From: Pseudomonas oryzihabitans NBRC 102199
GTDB lineage: Bacteria > Pseudomonadota > Gammaproteobacteria > Pseudomonadales > Pseudomonadaceae
Assembly (NCBI RefSeq): GCF_000730625.1
Contig: NZ_BBIT01000017.1
Span: forward strand, 1-64,000
Length of the DNA stretch: 64,000 nucleotides
Direction: 5' to 3'
Shown: positions 17,831 to 27,586 of the stretch, piece after piece
Layout of the letters: each line of letters opens with the position of its first letter
How positions within the stretch are numbered: the stretch's first letter is position 1
Notes under the pieces: model-generated
What the model saw: only the letters and a program-made list of their open reading frames with translations
Told to the model about the DNA's origin: nothing
The model's database searches: none
Position numbers and translations under genes: made by a program

Positions 17831-17960
17831 CTAACAAAACGTAGCGAGCGGCTGTCAGGCGGGTGCGCGCGGCGCGCAGGAGCCGCAGTGTACAAGCAGT
17901 ACATGAGGACTCCGAGCACTGCACGCGCCCGCCTGGCGGACGCGCAGTAGTTTTGTTGGG
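17831..17960. repeat. Intergenic imperfect inverted repeat between ABC operon and receptor gene
   Basis: The ~130-bp segment begins CTAACAAAACGTAGCGAGCG and ends GGACGCGCAGTAGTTTTGTT, so AACAAAAC and GTTTTGTT face each other at the ends. Inside, GGCGGGTGCGCG opposes CGCGCCCGCC, and GTAC pairs occur near the centre. It can fold into a long stem between two convergent genes and may serve as a bidirectional terminator. Only one copy is seen in this window. Confidence 0.6.
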
Positions 17961-17965
17961 TGCTT

Positions 17966-20119
17966 TTAGAAGGTGTAGGTGAAACCGGCCTGCACCGTAC
18001 GCGGCTCGCCCGGATAGCTGTAGGCGTTCCAGGAGCTCTCGTCGTAGCCCTTGTTGAAGACGTTGCGCACGTCCAGGTTCAGCCGCAGGTGCTCGTCGAC
18101 CTTGTAGAAGCTCAGCAGGTCGGTGACCGTGTAGCTGTCCATCGTGTAGTCGCTGACAGCGGTCTTCTGGCCTTCGCGTTCGCCCACGTACTTGAGGTTG
18201 GCGCCCAGCCCCAGGCCGCGTAGCACGCCGTCGTGGAATTCGTAGACGTTGAGCAGGTTGACGGCATTGCGCGGGATGTTGGTCAGGCGCGTGCCGCGGG
18301 CCAGGGTGTTGTCCTTGGTGACCTCGGCATCGGTGAAGGCGTAGCCGCCGAGGATGCGCCAGTTGGGCGTCAGGTCGCCAGTCACGTTGACTTCGAGGCC
18401 GCGGCTGCGTACCTCGCCGGTAGCGACGTTGAAGGTGGGTTCGACCGGATCCGGGGTCAGGACGTTTTCCTTGACCGTATGGAAGATCGCCGTGTCGACG
18501 CTGAGGCGGCCGTCCAGCGCCGCCCACTTCATGCCCACCTCGTAGGCCTTGCCTTCCTCGGGGTCGAAACCGCCGCCCAGGCGCGCCGCGCCGGTGTTGG
18601 GCTTGAACGACTTGGAGGCGCTGGCGTAGAGGGCCAGTTCCGGGGTGAGGTCATAACTGACGCCCAGGCGCGGGGTGACGGCGTTCGAGTCCTTGCTCCA
18701 GTCACCGGTGACAATCCGTCCGTTAGCGAGGACCTGGGGTGGCATCTTGTTATCGTAGTCGTGCTCGAAGCGCTCCAGGCGCACGCCACCCAGCACCTTG
18801 AGGCGCTCGGTGAGGGCGATCTGGTCCTGCACAAAGGCGGCCCAGGTCTTGAGCGTCTCATGGTCGTGGGTGGCAACGCGGGTCAGGGCGGGGCGCGGCT
18901 GACCCAGGACCGGATCGACCAGATTGACCGGATAGACGTTGGCGCCGCCGGGGGAGCGCTGGATGATGGAGCGGTAGTCATAGTCTTCCACCTCGATCCC
19001 GGTGATCAGGGTGTGGCCGAGGCCAAAGGTGTCGAAGCGACCGGTCAGGTTCAGCTGCAGGTCGCGATCGCTCCATTCCAGCTTGCGGTAGTTGAAGTTG
19101 CGACCCAGGGTCACGCCGTCGGCCTGCACGCCATTGGCTTCCACGGCATTGCCCTTGAGGCTGCCGTCGAGGTACTGGAAGCCGCCGGCCAGGGTCCAGG
19201 CGTCGTTCAACTGGTGCTCGAAGCGCAGCTGATAGGCCTCGCTGTCGCTGTGCAGCAGGTTGGTGGTGCCCTTTTCCCAGGCATTGGTGGAGCGACTGGC
19301 TTCGGCGCGCTGGGTCAGGTAGTTGGTGCGGCCGCGATCCAGCGGGGCGTTGCTGCGGATGATGTCGGCCTCGAAGGTGATGAGGGTGGCGTCGGTGGCC
19401 TGCCAGCTCAGCACCGGGGCCACTTCGTAGCGCTCGTGCTCGACATCGTCGCGGAAGCTGTCGCCGCCTTCGGCGATCAGGTTGAGGCGATAGGCCAGGC
19501 GGCCGTCTTCATCCACCGGGCCGGTGGTGTCCAGGGTGCCGCGCCGTAGGCCCTGGTCGGTGAACTGGCTGCCGAGGGTGGTCTTGCGCTCGCCCAGCGG
19601 CTGCTTGGTGACCACGTTGAAGGTGCCGCCCGGATCGCTGCGGCCATAGAGGGTCGCCGCCGGGCCGCGCAGGACCTCGACCCGCTCCAGGGTGGCGGCA
19701 TCCGGCGCGCTGGGATAGCCGCGATTCATGGGGAAGCCGTTGCGGAAATATTCGGAGCTGGTGAAGCCGCGCACCGTGTAGCTGGTCAGGCCCTGACCGC
19801 CGAAGTTGTTGCCACGGCCGACGCCGCCGGCCTGGTCCAGCGCCTGCTGCAGGCGGGTGGCGGAGAGGTCGTCGAGGGCCTCGCGGGAGACCACGCTCAC
19901 CGACTGGGGCGTCTCGTGCAGCGGGGTGTCGGTGCGGGTCGCACTGCTGGAACGCTCTGCCTTGTAGCCCTGTACCGGACCGGTGGGCGATTCGGCCGCG
20001 CCGACGATGGTGAGATCGGACAGCGCCTGGGGCGAGTCTTCCGTCTGCTCCTGGGCATGACCGGCGAGGGGGAGGGCACAGAGGGGCAGCAGATAGAGAG
20101 CAGGGACCAGCCGGCGCAT
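17966..20119 (-). CDS. TonB-dependent siderophore receptor
   Basis: Outer-membrane gated channel of 717 residues. A signal peptide (about 1-22, ending GHAQ) is followed by a plug domain (about 60-165: HETPQSVSVVSREALDD, TVRGFTSSEYFRNGFP, ERVEVLRGPAATLYGRSDPG) and a 22-strand barrel ending in Phe (AGFTYTF). No STN signalling domain precedes the plug, so it is not a FecA/PupB-type transducer. ATG 20119 (MRRLVPAL) is chosen because it gives a proper signal peptide; the frame is open 28 codons further. It is convergent with the ABC importer that probably receives its cargo. No clear Fur box or B12 box was found upstream. Confidence 0.92.
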   Translation of the reverse strand: MRRLVPALYLLPLCALPLAGHAQEQTEDSPQALSDLTIVGAAESPTGPVQGYKAERSSSATRTDTPLHETPQSVSVVSREALDDLSATRLQQALDQAGGVGRGNNFGGQGLTSYTVRGFTSSEYFRNGFPMNRGYPSAPDAATLERVEVLRGPAATLYGRSDPGGTFNVVTKQPLGERKTTLGSQFTDQGLRRGTLDTTGPVDEDGRLAYRLNLIAEGGDSFRDDVEHERYEVAPVLSWQATDATLITFEADIIRSNAPLDRGRTNYLTQRAEASRSTNAWEKGTTNLLHSDSEAYQLRFEHQLNDAWTLAGGFQYLDGSLKGNAVEANGVQADGVTLGRNFNYRKLEWSDRDLQLNLTGRFDTFGLGHTLITGIEVEDYDYRSIIQRSPGGANVYPVNLVDPVLGQPRPALTRVATHDHETLKTWAAFVQDQIALTERLKVLGGVRLERFEHDYDNKMPPQVLANGRIVTGDWSKDSNAVTPRLGVSYDLTPELALYASASKSFKPNTGAARLGGGFDPEEGKAYEVGMKWAALDGRLSVDTAIFHTVKENVLTPDPVEPTFNVATGEVRSRGLEVNVTGDLTPNWRILGGYAFTDAEVTKDNTLARGTRLTNIPRNAVNLLNVYEFHDGVLRGLGLGANLKYVGEREGQKTAVSDYTMDSYTVTDLLSFYKVDEHLRLNLDVRNVFNKGYDESSWNAYSYPGEPRTVQAGFTYTF

Positions 20120-20349
20120 TGTTATCGTCCTGGGGTTGGGGAGGCGGATTCTAGAGCGGGTTACAAAGTGGATACAACTGCGAGTCGTTACCGCCTGAGA
20201 CATATTTTCATCGGGCTGGTCGGTTCGCTGGCGACGTCCGGCCCGGGTGTCCGCGCCGAGGCGCCGGCAGACGTCTACCGCACTCGCCGCGGGAGGCGGG
20301 GCCGGCGCTTTTGCCGTAGCATGCCGCTCCTTTGCCGTCGTGACCGCCC

Positions 20350-21297
20350 ATGAATACCGCCACCCTTGCCCGCCTCTCCGAGCTCCTGCTTACCGCCCTC
20401 GCTTCGCCGCCCGCCGAGGCACGCCGACTGGTGCATGGACGTGGCCGGCTGCTGCCGGGGCTGGAGCAACTCACCGTCGACTGGCTGGAAGGCGTGGTGC
20501 GGGTGGGCCTGTTTCGCGAATTGCCCGCGGCCGAGCTGGACGCCCTGCGCGCCACCCTGACCGCCCTGGGCGAGGCTCCGGCGTGGCGCGCCAGCGGTGC
20601 CCGCAGTCTCCTGCTGCAGCATCGCTATCGCCTGGACGCCGCCAGCGAGGCGCTGATCGGCGCGCCGGTGGGCGAGCATGTCATCCACGAGGACGGCCTG
20701 AAGTTCGGCCTGGACCTCACCCGCCACCAGAACATGGGGCTGTTCCTCGACATGCGCCTGGGCCGCCGCTGGGTGCGCGAGCAGGCCGCCGGCCTGCGCA
20801 TCCTCAATCTGTTCGCCTACACCTGCGGCTTCTCGGTGGCCGCCCTGGCCGGCGGCGCGGCCCAGGTGGTCAATCTGGACATGGCCCGCGGGCCCCTGAC
20901 CCGCGGCCGCGAGAATCACCGACTCAATGGCCATGACCTGGGCCAGGTCAGCTTTCTCGGTCACGAACTGTTCAAGTCCTGGGGCAAGGTGCGCAAGCTG
21001 GGGCCCTATGACCTGGTGATCGTCGATCCGCCCAGCTTCCAGCAGGGCAGCTTCGCCCTGACCAAGGACTACGCCCGCATCCTGCGCCGCCTGCCCGAAC
21101 TGCTCACCCCCGGCGGCCGGGTGCTGGCCTGCGTCAACGACCCCGGCGTGGGCGCGGATTTCCTCATCGCTGGCATGGCCAAGGAAGCCCCCGCACTGGC
21201 CTTCGTCGAGCGCCTGGCCAATCCGCCGGAATTCGCCGACGAGGATCCCGAGGGCGGACTCAAGGTGCTGGTGTTCCGGCAGGAACAGGCGTCGTAG
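20350..21297 (+). CDS. Class I SAM-dependent methyltransferase (RlmI/RlmK-like)
   Basis: Cytoplasmic methyltransferase of 315 residues with a Rossmann domain in its second half. SAM-binding motif I is LRILNLFAYTCGFSVAAL, the acidic end of motif II is NLDMARGPLTRGREN, and motif IV is VIVDPPSF, typical of rRNA cytosine/guanine methylases such as RlmI and RlmKL. The N-terminal 110 residues lack the PUA domain of RlmI. The probable substrate is an RNA base, but the target is not predictable. The gene is monocistronic. Confidence 0.82.
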   Translation: MNTATLARLSELLLTALASPPAEARRLVHGRGRLLPGLEQLTVDWLEGVVRVGLFRELPAAELDALRATLTALGEAPAWRASGARSLLLQHRYRLDAASEALIGAPVGEHVIHEDGLKFGLDLTRHQNMGLFLDMRLGRRWVREQAAGLRILNLFAYTCGFSVAALAGGAAQVVNLDMARGPLTRGRENHRLNGHDLGQVSFLGHELFKSWGKVRKLGPYDLVIVDPPSFQQGSFALTKDYARILRRLPELLTPGGRVLACVNDPGVGADFLIAGMAKEAPALAFVERLANPPEFADEDPEGGLKVLVFRQEQAS

Positions 21298-21399
21298 TTT
21301 GGGTTGAGCGTAGCGAAGCCCAACGGTGCCCGGGTTCGGCTCTGGCTCGTTGGGCTTCGACGATGGAGCCGTCGCAACCCAACCTACACCGGGCTAGGC

Positions 21400-21621
21400 T
21401 CAACCCTGCTTGGGCAAGCGCCGATAGAGCTGTTCGACCTTTTCCCGTGCCCAGGGCGTGCGGCGCAGGAAGGTCAGGCTGGACTTGATGGAGGGCTCAT
21501 GGGTGAAGCAGCGCAGCGGGATGCGCCGCCCGAGTTCTTCCCAGCCATGATGCTCCACCAGGCGGGTGAGCAGGGCTTCGAGGGTGATCCCTTCCAGGGA
21601 GGGGCGGGGCTTGTCGGACAT
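21400..21621 (-). CDS. VF530 (DUF2132) family small protein
   Basis: A 73-residue protein of the VF530/DUF2132 family, small helical proteins suggested to bind DNA from their fold. Family marks are GITLEALLTRLVEHHGWEEL, CFTHEPSIKSSLTFLRRTPW and AREKVEQLY. It is convergent with the methyltransferase gene. A copy of the dispersed GTAGGTTGGGTTGAGCG-type repeat lies between them (about 21297-21395). Its physiological role is unknown. Confidence 0.85.
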   Translation of the reverse strand: MSDKPRPSLEGITLEALLTRLVEHHGWEELGRRIPLRCFTHEPSIKSSLTFLRRTPWAREKVEQLYRRLPKQG

Positions 21622-21710
21622 CGGCAGGGCTCTGGGTGAGGGCAGGGCAGTGTAGCCGTTGCGACGTCGCGCTGCGCAGCGAAGCGGTCGCCCGCCTGCG
21701 GAACGATGCT

Positions 21711-21741
21711 GTTCGATAATCGAACTGTTAGTCGATTATCG
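21711..21741. promoter_or_regulatory. Putative PcaR operator pair upstream of pcaI
   Basis: GTTCGATAATCGAAC at 21711-21725 is a 15-bp palindrome apart from its centre and contains CGATAATCG at 21714-21722. CGATTATCG follows at 21733-21741. Start-to-start spacing is 19 bp, as at pcaR and pcaK. It lies about 90 nt before pcaI, and the TTCGATAATCGAA form agrees with the PcaR box described in P. putida. Confidence 0.87.
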
Positions 21742-21828
21742 GATTGTTTGCGCCGATGGGGCTTTGTAGTCTGACCCCAGACCGCCGCACCGGGCGGCGC
21801 CGACAACAAAGACGCGAGTCGACAATCC

Positions 21829-22677
21829 ATGGCCCAGATCCTGTCCCTGAGCGAAGCCATCCAGCGCTTCGTCCACGATGGCGAGACCGTCGCCCTCGAA
21901 GGCTTCACCCATCTCATTCCGACCGCCGCCGCCCACGAGCTGATCCGCCAGAACCGGCGCGACCTGACCCTGGTGCGCATGACCCCCGATCTGGTCTACG
22001 ACCTGCTGATCGGTGCCGGCTGCGCCAAGCGGCTGATCTTTTCCTGGGGTGGCAACCCCGGTGTCGGCTCCCTGCACCGGCTGCGCGATGCGGTGGAAAA
22101 GGGCTGGCCGCACCCGCTGGAGATTTCCGAGCACAGCCACGCGGCCCTGGCCAATGCCTATGTCGCCGGTGCCTCCAACCTGCCGTTCGCCGTCCTGCGC
22201 GGCTACCAGGGCTCGGACCTGGCCAAGGTCAATCCGGACATCAAGTTCATCGCCTGTCCCTTTACCGGCGAGCAGCTCGCCGCGGTGCCCAGCGTGCGCC
22301 CGGACGTCACCGTCATCCATGCGCAAAAGGCCGACCGCCAGGGCAACGTGCTGATCCAGGGCATCCTCGGCGTGCAGAAGGAAGCGGCCCTGGCCGCCCA
22401 GCGCTGCATCGTCACCGTGGAGGAAATCGTCGACGATCTCCAGGCGCCGATGAACGCCTGCGTGCTGCCGACCTGGGCGCTCAGCGCGGTCTGCGTGGTG
22501 CCGGGCGGGGCGCATCCGTCCTATGCCCACGGCTACTACGAACGGGACAACCGCTTCTACCAGGCCTGGGATCCGATCGCCCGCGATCGCGACACCTTTA
22601 CCCAGTGGATCGACACCTACATCCGCGGTACCGCGGACTTCGCCGCCTTCCAGGCGAAGCTGGCTGCGGAGGCCTGA
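21829..22677 (+). CDS. pcaI: 3-oxoadipate CoA-transferase subunit A
   Basis: Alpha subunit (282 residues) of the heteromeric succinyl-CoA:3-oxoadipate CoA-transferase, which activates beta-ketoadipate as its CoA thioester. Family blocks include EGFTHLIPTAAAHELIRQ, FSWGGNPGVGSL and VIHAQKADRQGNVLIQG. The gene opens the pcaIJF operon, 3 nt before pcaJ, and is preceded by PcaR operators. The related catechol-pathway name catI is excluded by the pca context. Confidence 0.93.
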   Translation: MAQILSLSEAIQRFVHDGETVALEGFTHLIPTAAAHELIRQNRRDLTLVRMTPDLVYDLLIGAGCAKRLIFSWGGNPGVGSLHRLRDAVEKGWPHPLEISEHSHAALANAYVAGASNLPFAVLRGYQGSDLAKVNPDIKFIACPFTGEQLAAVPSVRPDVTVIHAQKADRQGNVLIQGILGVQKEAALAAQRCIVTVEEIVDDLQAPMNACVLPTWALSAVCVVPGGAHPSYAHGYYERDNRFYQAWDPIARDRDTFTQWIDTYIRGTADFAAFQAKLAAEA

Positions 22678-22680
22678 ATC

Positions 22681-23466
22681 ATGAGCGACTTCACCACCAA
22701 TGAAATGATGACCGTGGCCGCCGCGCGCCGCCTCGGCAATGGCAGCGTCTGCTTTGTCGGCATCGGCTTGCCGTCCACCGCGGCGAACCTGGCACGCCTG
22801 ACCCATGCGCCGGACGTGGTGCTGATCTACGAATCCGGCCCCATCGGCGCCAAGCCCTCGGTGCTGCCGCTGTCCATCGGCGATGGCGAACTGGCCGAAA
22901 CCGCCGACACCGTGGTGCCCACCGGCGAGATCTTCCGCTACTGGCTGCAGGGCGGACGCATCGACGTCGGCTTCCTCGGCGCGGCCCAGGTCGACCGCTT
23001 CGGCAACATCAACACCACGGTGATCGGCGACTACCACCAGCCCAAGGTGCGCCTGCCGGGCGCCGGCGGCGCGCCGGAGATCGCCGGTTCGGCCAAGGAG
23101 GTGCTGATCATCCTCAAGCAGTCGCACCGCAGCTTCGTCGACAAGCTGGCCTTCATCACCTCGGTGGGCTTCGGCGAGGGCGGCGATCATCGCCAGCAGC
23201 TGGGCCTGCCGGGCAAGGGCCCGACTGCCATCATCACCGACCTCTGCATCATGGAACCGGAAGCCGGCACGAACGAATTCGTGGTGACTGCCCTGCATCC
23301 CGGGGTGACCCGCGAGCAGGTGGTGGCCGCCACCGGCTGGGCCCTCCGCTTCGCCGATCAGGTCGCCACCACCGAGGCGCCGACCGCCACCGAACTCGAG
23401 GCCCTGCGCGATCTGCAGGCCCGCACCACGGCGGCTCACGGCGGCCAGAAGGGAGGCGAGGAATGA
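22681..23466 (+). CDS. pcaJ: 3-oxoadipate CoA-transferase subunit B
   Basis: Beta subunit (261 residues) of 3-oxoadipate CoA-transferase. The catalytic glutamate that forms the enzyme-CoA thioester is in LIYESGPIGAKPS, the SENG-type signature of family I CoA transferases. The downstream GGRIDVGFLGAAQVDRFGNIN is also conserved. It sits 3 nt after pcaI and overlaps pcaF by 4 nt. Confidence 0.94.
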   Translation: MSDFTTNEMMTVAAARRLGNGSVCFVGIGLPSTAANLARLTHAPDVVLIYESGPIGAKPSVLPLSIGDGELAETADTVVPTGEIFRYWLQGGRIDVGFLGAAQVDRFGNINTTVIGDYHQPKVRLPGAGGAPEIAGSAKEVLIILKQSHRSFVDKLAFITSVGFGEGGDHRQQLGLPGKGPTAIITDLCIMEPEAGTNEFVVTALHPGVTREQVVAATGWALRFADQVATTEAPTATELEALRDLQARTTAAHGGQKGGEE

Positions 23467-24677
23467 GTCGCCCCGTCTATATCTGCGACGCCATCCGCAC
23501 TCCCATCGGCCGGCTCAACGGCGGTCTCTCGGCGGTGCGCGCCGACGACCTGGCGGCCATTCCGCTCAAGGCGTTGCAGGAACGCAATCCCCAGGTGGAC
23601 TGGTCCGCCGTGGACGAGGTGTTCATGGGCTGCGCCAACCAGGCCGGGGAAGACAATCGCAACGTGGCACGCATGGCGGTGCTGCTGTCGGGACTGCCGG
23701 AAACGGTGCCGGGCGTGACCCTCAATCGCCTCTGCGCCTCGGGCATGGAAGCGGTGGGCCAGGCCTACCGCGCCATCGCCCTGGGCGAGATGGACCTGGT
23801 GATCGCCGCCGGGGTGGAGTCCATGACCCGTGCGCCCTATGTCATGGGCAAGGCCGACAGCGCCTTCGGGCGCGGCCAGAAGCTGGAAGACACCACCCTC
23901 GGCTGGCGCTTCGTCAATCCGGCAATGAAAGAGGCCTATGGCGTCGACAGCATGCCGGTCACCGGCGACAACGTCGCCGCCGACTATGGCGTCAGCCGCG
24001 CCGACCAGGACGCCTTCGGCCTGCGCAGCCAGCAGCGCGCCGCCGCGGCCCAGGAATCCGGTTATTACGCCGAGGAAATCGTCCCGGTGACGATCAAGGG
24101 CAAGAAGGGTGACGTGGTGGTCGAGCGCGACGAGCATCCGCGTGCGGACACCACCACCGAAGGCCTGGCCAAATTGAAGCCGGTCAACGGCCCGGATAAG
24201 ACCGTGACCGCCGGCAACGCCTCGGGCCTCAACGACGGCGCCTCGGCCATCATCCTGGCCTCGGCGGAGGCCGTTAAGAAGCACGGCCTGACGCCGCGGG
24301 CCAAGGTGCTGGGCATGGCCAGTGGCGGGGTGGCGCCGCGCATCATGGGCGTCGGCCCGACCCCGGCGGTGCGCAAGCTGCTCAAGCAACTGGACCTGAC
24401 CATCGACGCCTTCGATGTCATCGAACTCAACGAAGCCTTCGCCGCCCAGGGCCTGGCCGTGCTGCGCGAGCTGGGCGTGGCCGACGACAGTCCCAAGGTC
24501 AATCCCAACGGCGGCGCCATCGCCCTGGGTCATCCCCTGGGCATGAGCGGCAACCGCCTGGTGCTCACCGCGGTGCACCACCTGCAGAAGACCGGCGGCC
24601 GCCTGGGTCTCGCCACCATGTGCGTGGGCGTCGGCCAGGGGTTGGCGCTGGCGGTGGAGCGGGTGGACGGAGCCTGA
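23463..24677 (+). CDS. pcaF: 3-oxoadipyl-CoA thiolase
   Basis: Thiolase of 404 residues that splits 3-oxoadipyl-CoA into succinyl-CoA and acetyl-CoA, the last step of the beta-ketoadipate pathway. The acyl-binding Cys91 is in LNRLCASGMEAV, the catalytic His357 in GHPLGMSGNR, and the proton-shuttling Cys387 in TMCVGVGQG. ATG 23463 overlaps pcaJ by 4 nt. A REP-type hairpin 14 nt after its stop separates it from pcaT. Confidence 0.95.
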   Translation: MSRPVYICDAIRTPIGRLNGGLSAVRADDLAAIPLKALQERNPQVDWSAVDEVFMGCANQAGEDNRNVARMAVLLSGLPETVPGVTLNRLCASGMEAVGQAYRAIALGEMDLVIAAGVESMTRAPYVMGKADSAFGRGQKLEDTTLGWRFVNPAMKEAYGVDSMPVTGDNVAADYGVSRADQDAFGLRSQQRAAAAQESGYYAEEIVPVTIKGKKGDVVVERDEHPRADTTTEGLAKLKPVNGPDKTVTAGNASGLNDGASAIILASAEAVKKHGLTPRAKVLGMASGGVAPRIMGVGPTPAVRKLLKQLDLTIDAFDVIELNEAFAAQGLAVLRELGVADDSPKVNPNGGAIALGHPLGMSGNRLVLTAVHHLQKTGGRLGLATMCVGVGQGLALAVERVDGA

Positions 24678-24690
24678 GGTTCCTAGGTTA

Positions 24691-24751
24691 ATCGCGGCCA
24701 TGGGCCGCTCCTACAAGAGCATGACCCTGTAGGAGCGGCCCATGGCCGCGA
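24691..24751. repeat. REP-type inverted pair after pcaF
   Basis: Two inverted arms, ATCGCGGCCATGGGCCGCTC and its complement, enclose a 12-nt loop, forming a stem of about 24 bp. The GTAGGAGCGG...CCGCGAT pattern is that of Pseudomonas REP sequences. A related pair is at 29505-29578. It probably limits read-through from pcaIJF or stabilises the 3' end. Confidence 0.85.
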
Positions 24752-24902
24752 TGGCCAGAGCTGATCGTAGAGCCATTGCTCAGCAAATGTCCCAAATCTC
24801 ACCCATCCCCATGCCCACACCTCCTGTAACCGTGTGTGTCTCTCCTGGTCCGATGGCGGTAGGCTGTCCTCCGTCCATCCATACCTATAATTAAGGATCT
24901 CC

Positions 24903-26195
24903 ATGAGCACTCACCCGCATTACAGCTTCGAGGAGCGCAAGAAGCGCATCTTCGCCATCGTCGGCGCCTCGTCCGGCAACCTGGTGGAATGGTTCGACTT
25001 CTACGTCTACGCCTTCTGCTCCATCTACTTCGCCGCCGCCTTCTTCCCCAAGAGCGATCCCACCGTGCAGTTGCTGAGCACCGCCGGCGTCTTCGCCGCG
25101 GGCTTCCTGATGCGGCCCCTGGGCGGCTGGATCTTCGGGCGCATCGCCGACAAGTACGGCCGGCGCACCTCCATGGTCATCTCCATCCTGATGATGGGCG
25201 CCGGCTCCCTGGCCATCGCCTGCCTGCCCACCTATGCCAGCATCGGCGTCGCGGCGCCGGCCCTGCTGCTGCTCGCGCGGCTGCTGCAAGGCATCTCGGT
25301 GGGCGGTGAATACGGCACCACCGCCACCTACATGAGCGAGGTGGCGCTGCGTGGCCAGCGCGGCTTCTTCGCCTCCTTCCAGTACGTCACCCTGATCGGC
25401 GGCCAGTTGCTGGCGGTGCTGGTGGTGGTGATCCTGCAGCAGGTGCTCAGCGACGCCGACCTGCGTGCCTGGGGCTGGCGGATTCCCTTCCTGGTCGGCG
25501 CCGCCGCGGCGGTGATCTCGCTGTTCCTGCGTCGCTCGCTGGAAGAGACCACCACCGCCGAGACCCGCGCCAACAAGGAAGCCGGCACCTTGAGCGGCCT
25601 GTTCAAGCACCACAAGGCGGCCTTCTTCACCGTGCTCGGCTACACCGCCGGCGGCTCGCTGATCTTCTATACCTTCACCACCTACATGCAGAAGTACCTG
25701 GTCAACACCAGCGGCATGGACGCCAAGACCGCCAGTGCCGTGATGACCTGCGCCCTGCTGGTGTTCATGCTGATGCAACCGCTGTTCGGCATGCTCTCCG
25801 ACCGCATCGGCCGGCGCGCCTCCATGCTGCTGTTCGGCGGCCTGGGCACGGTCTGCACCTGGCCGATCCTCACCGCGCTGGCCAGCGTCCAGAGTCCCTT
25901 CGTGGCCTTCCTGCTGATCTGCCTGGCGATGGCCATCATCAGCCTCTACACCTCCATCAGCGGCCTGGTGAAGGCGGAGATGTTCCCGCCGGAAGTGCGC
26001 GCCCTGGGCGTGGGCCTGTCCTATGCGGTGGCCAATGCGGTCTTTGGCGGCTCGGCGGAATTCGTCGCCCTGAGCTTCAAGACCCAGGGGCATGAAGAAG
26101 TCTTCTACATCTACGTCTCGGTGATGCTGGCGGTGGCCTTCCTGGTCAGCCTGAGATTGCCGCGGCAGGCCACCTACCTGCATCACGACCACTGA
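24903..26195 (+). CDS. pcaT: MHS-family MFS transporter, dicarboxylate/beta-ketoadipate permease PcaT
   Basis: Inner-membrane symporter of 430 residues with 12 helices, in the metabolite:H+ symporter (ShiA/KgtP/PcaT) family. Marks are [19 protein letters not shown] at the N-terminus, [15 protein letters not shown] and [15 protein letters not shown]. Placed between pcaF and pcaB, it most likely imports beta-ketoadipate or a related dicarboxylate. ATG 24903 follows AAGGA. A TATAAT at 24886-24891 is too close to the start to be called a promoter with confidence. Confidence 0.9.
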   Translation: MSTHPHYSFEERKKRIFAIVGASSGNLVEWFDFYVYAFCSIYFAAAFFPKSDPTVQLLSTAGVFAAGFLMRPLGGWIFGRIADKYGRRTSMVISILMMGAGSLAIACLPTYASIGVAAPALLLLARLLQGISVGGEYGTTATYMSEVALRGQRGFFASFQYVTLIGGQLLAVLVVVILQQVLSDADLRAWGWRIPFLVGAAAAVISLFLRRSLEETTTAETRANKEAGTLSGLFKHHKAAFFTVLGYTAGGSLIFYTFTTYMQKYLVNTSGMDAKTASAVMTCALLVFMLMQPLFGMLSDRIGRRASMLLFGGLGTVCTWPILTALASVQSPFVAFLLICLAMAIISLYTSISGLVKAEMFPPEVRALGVGLSYAVANAVFGGSAEFVALSFKTQGHEEVFYIYVSVMLAVAFLVSLRLPRQATYLHHDH

Positions 26196-26211
26196 GCCCC
26201 GAGGAATCCCC

Positions 26212-27570
26212 ATGTCCAACCTGCTGTTCGACGCCTACTTCACCCAGGCCGCCATGCGTGCGGTGTTCTGTGACCAGGGGCGACTGCAGGGCATGCTGGA
26301 CTTCGAAGCGGCCCTGGCGCGCGCCGAGGCGGCGGTGGGGGTAATCCCCCAGACGGCGGTAGCGCCCATCGCCGCCGCCTGCCGCGCCGAGCGCTATGAC
26401 GCGGCCGAGCTGGCCCGGGCCGTGGTCAGCGCCGGCAATTCCGCCATACCGCTGGTCAAGGCCCTGGGCCGGCAGATCGCCGCCCAGGACCCCGAGGCCG
26501 AGCGCCATGTGCACCGCGGTGCCACCAGCCAGGACGCCATGGACAGCGGTCTGGTCCTGCAGATCCGCCAGGCGCTGGACCTGCTGGACGCCGACCTGGC
26601 ACGGCTGGCCGAGGCCCTGGCCATCCAGGCCGAGCGCCATGCCGGCACCGTGCTGGCCGGCCGGACCTGGCTGCAACATGCGACGCCCGTGACCCTGGGC
26701 ATGAAACTGGCCGGGGTGCTGGGCGCCATCACCCGGCACCGCCAGCGCCTGGCCGAGTTGCGGCCGCGGGTGCTGGTGCTGCAATTCGGCGGCGCCTCGG
26801 GCAGCTTGGCCGCCCTGGGCGCTGACGCCCTGCCGGTGGCCGAGGCCCTGGCCCGCGAGCTGGGGCTGAGCCTGCCGGAGCAACCCTGGCACACCCAGCG
26901 CGATCGCCTAGTCGAGGTCGGCGCCTGGCTGGGCCTGGTGGCCGGCAGCCTGGGCAAGCTCGGGCGCGATCTGTCGCTGCTGATGCAGACCGAGGCCGCC
27001 GAGGTGTTCGAGCCTTCGGCGCCGGGCAAGGGTGGCTCCTCCACCATGCCGCACAAACGCAATCCGGTCGGCGCCGCGGTGCTGATCGCCGCTGCCACCC
27101 GCGCGCCGGGTCTGGTCAGCACCCTGTTTTCCGCCATGCCCCAGGAGCACGAGCGCAGCCTGGGACTCTGGCATGCCGAATGGGAAACCCTGCCGGAGCT
27201 GTTCTGCCTGGTCTCCGGCGCCCTGCAGCAGGCCCAGGCCATCGTCGCCGGGCTGGAGGTGGATGCCGCGCGCATGCAGGCCAATCTGGAGTTGACCCAC
27301 GGCCTGGTGCTGGCCGAGGCGGTCAGCATCGCCCTCGCCGGACGCCTGGGGCGCGAGGCCGCTCACCACCTGGTGGAGCAGAGCTGCAAGCGCGCCGTCC
27401 AGGAGGGTCGCCATCTGCGTCTGGTGCTCGGCGATACCCCCGAGGTCACCGCCGAACTCTCCAGCGCCGAGCTGGATCGCCTGCTGGACCCCGCCCATTA
27501 CCAGGGCCAGGCCCGGGCCTGGGTGGCCCGCGCCCTGGCCGAACATCGCACCCTGCCTACCCATTCCTAA
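26212..27570 (+). CDS. pcaB: 3-carboxy-cis,cis-muconate cycloisomerase
   Basis: Fumarase/aspartase-superfamily enzyme of 452 residues that converts 3-carboxy-cis,cis-muconate to gamma-carboxymuconolactone. The superfamily signature GSSTMPHKRNPV starts near residue 275. HRGATSQDAMDSGLVLQ carries the conserved TSQD segment. It lies 16 nt after pcaT and 16 nt before pcaD, forming one operon with them. pcaGH and the upstream pobA steps are not in this window. Confidence 0.94.
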   Translation: MSNLLFDAYFTQAAMRAVFCDQGRLQGMLDFEAALARAEAAVGVIPQTAVAPIAAACRAERYDAAELARAVVSAGNSAIPLVKALGRQIAAQDPEAERHVHRGATSQDAMDSGLVLQIRQALDLLDADLARLAEALAIQAERHAGTVLAGRTWLQHATPVTLGMKLAGVLGAITRHRQRLAELRPRVLVLQFGGASGSLAALGADALPVAEALARELGLSLPEQPWHTQRDRLVEVGAWLGLVAGSLGKLGRDLSLLMQTEAAEVFEPSAPGKGGSSTMPHKRNPVGAAVLIAAATRAPGLVSTLFSAMPQEHERSLGLWHAEWETLPELFCLVSGALQQAQAIVAGLEVDAARMQANLELTHGLVLAEAVSIALAGRLGREAAHHLVEQSCKRAVQEGRHLRLVLGDTPEVTAELSSAELDRLLDPAHYQGQARAWVARALAEHRTLPTHS

Positions 27571-27586
27571 ACCAGAGGACTGCCTG

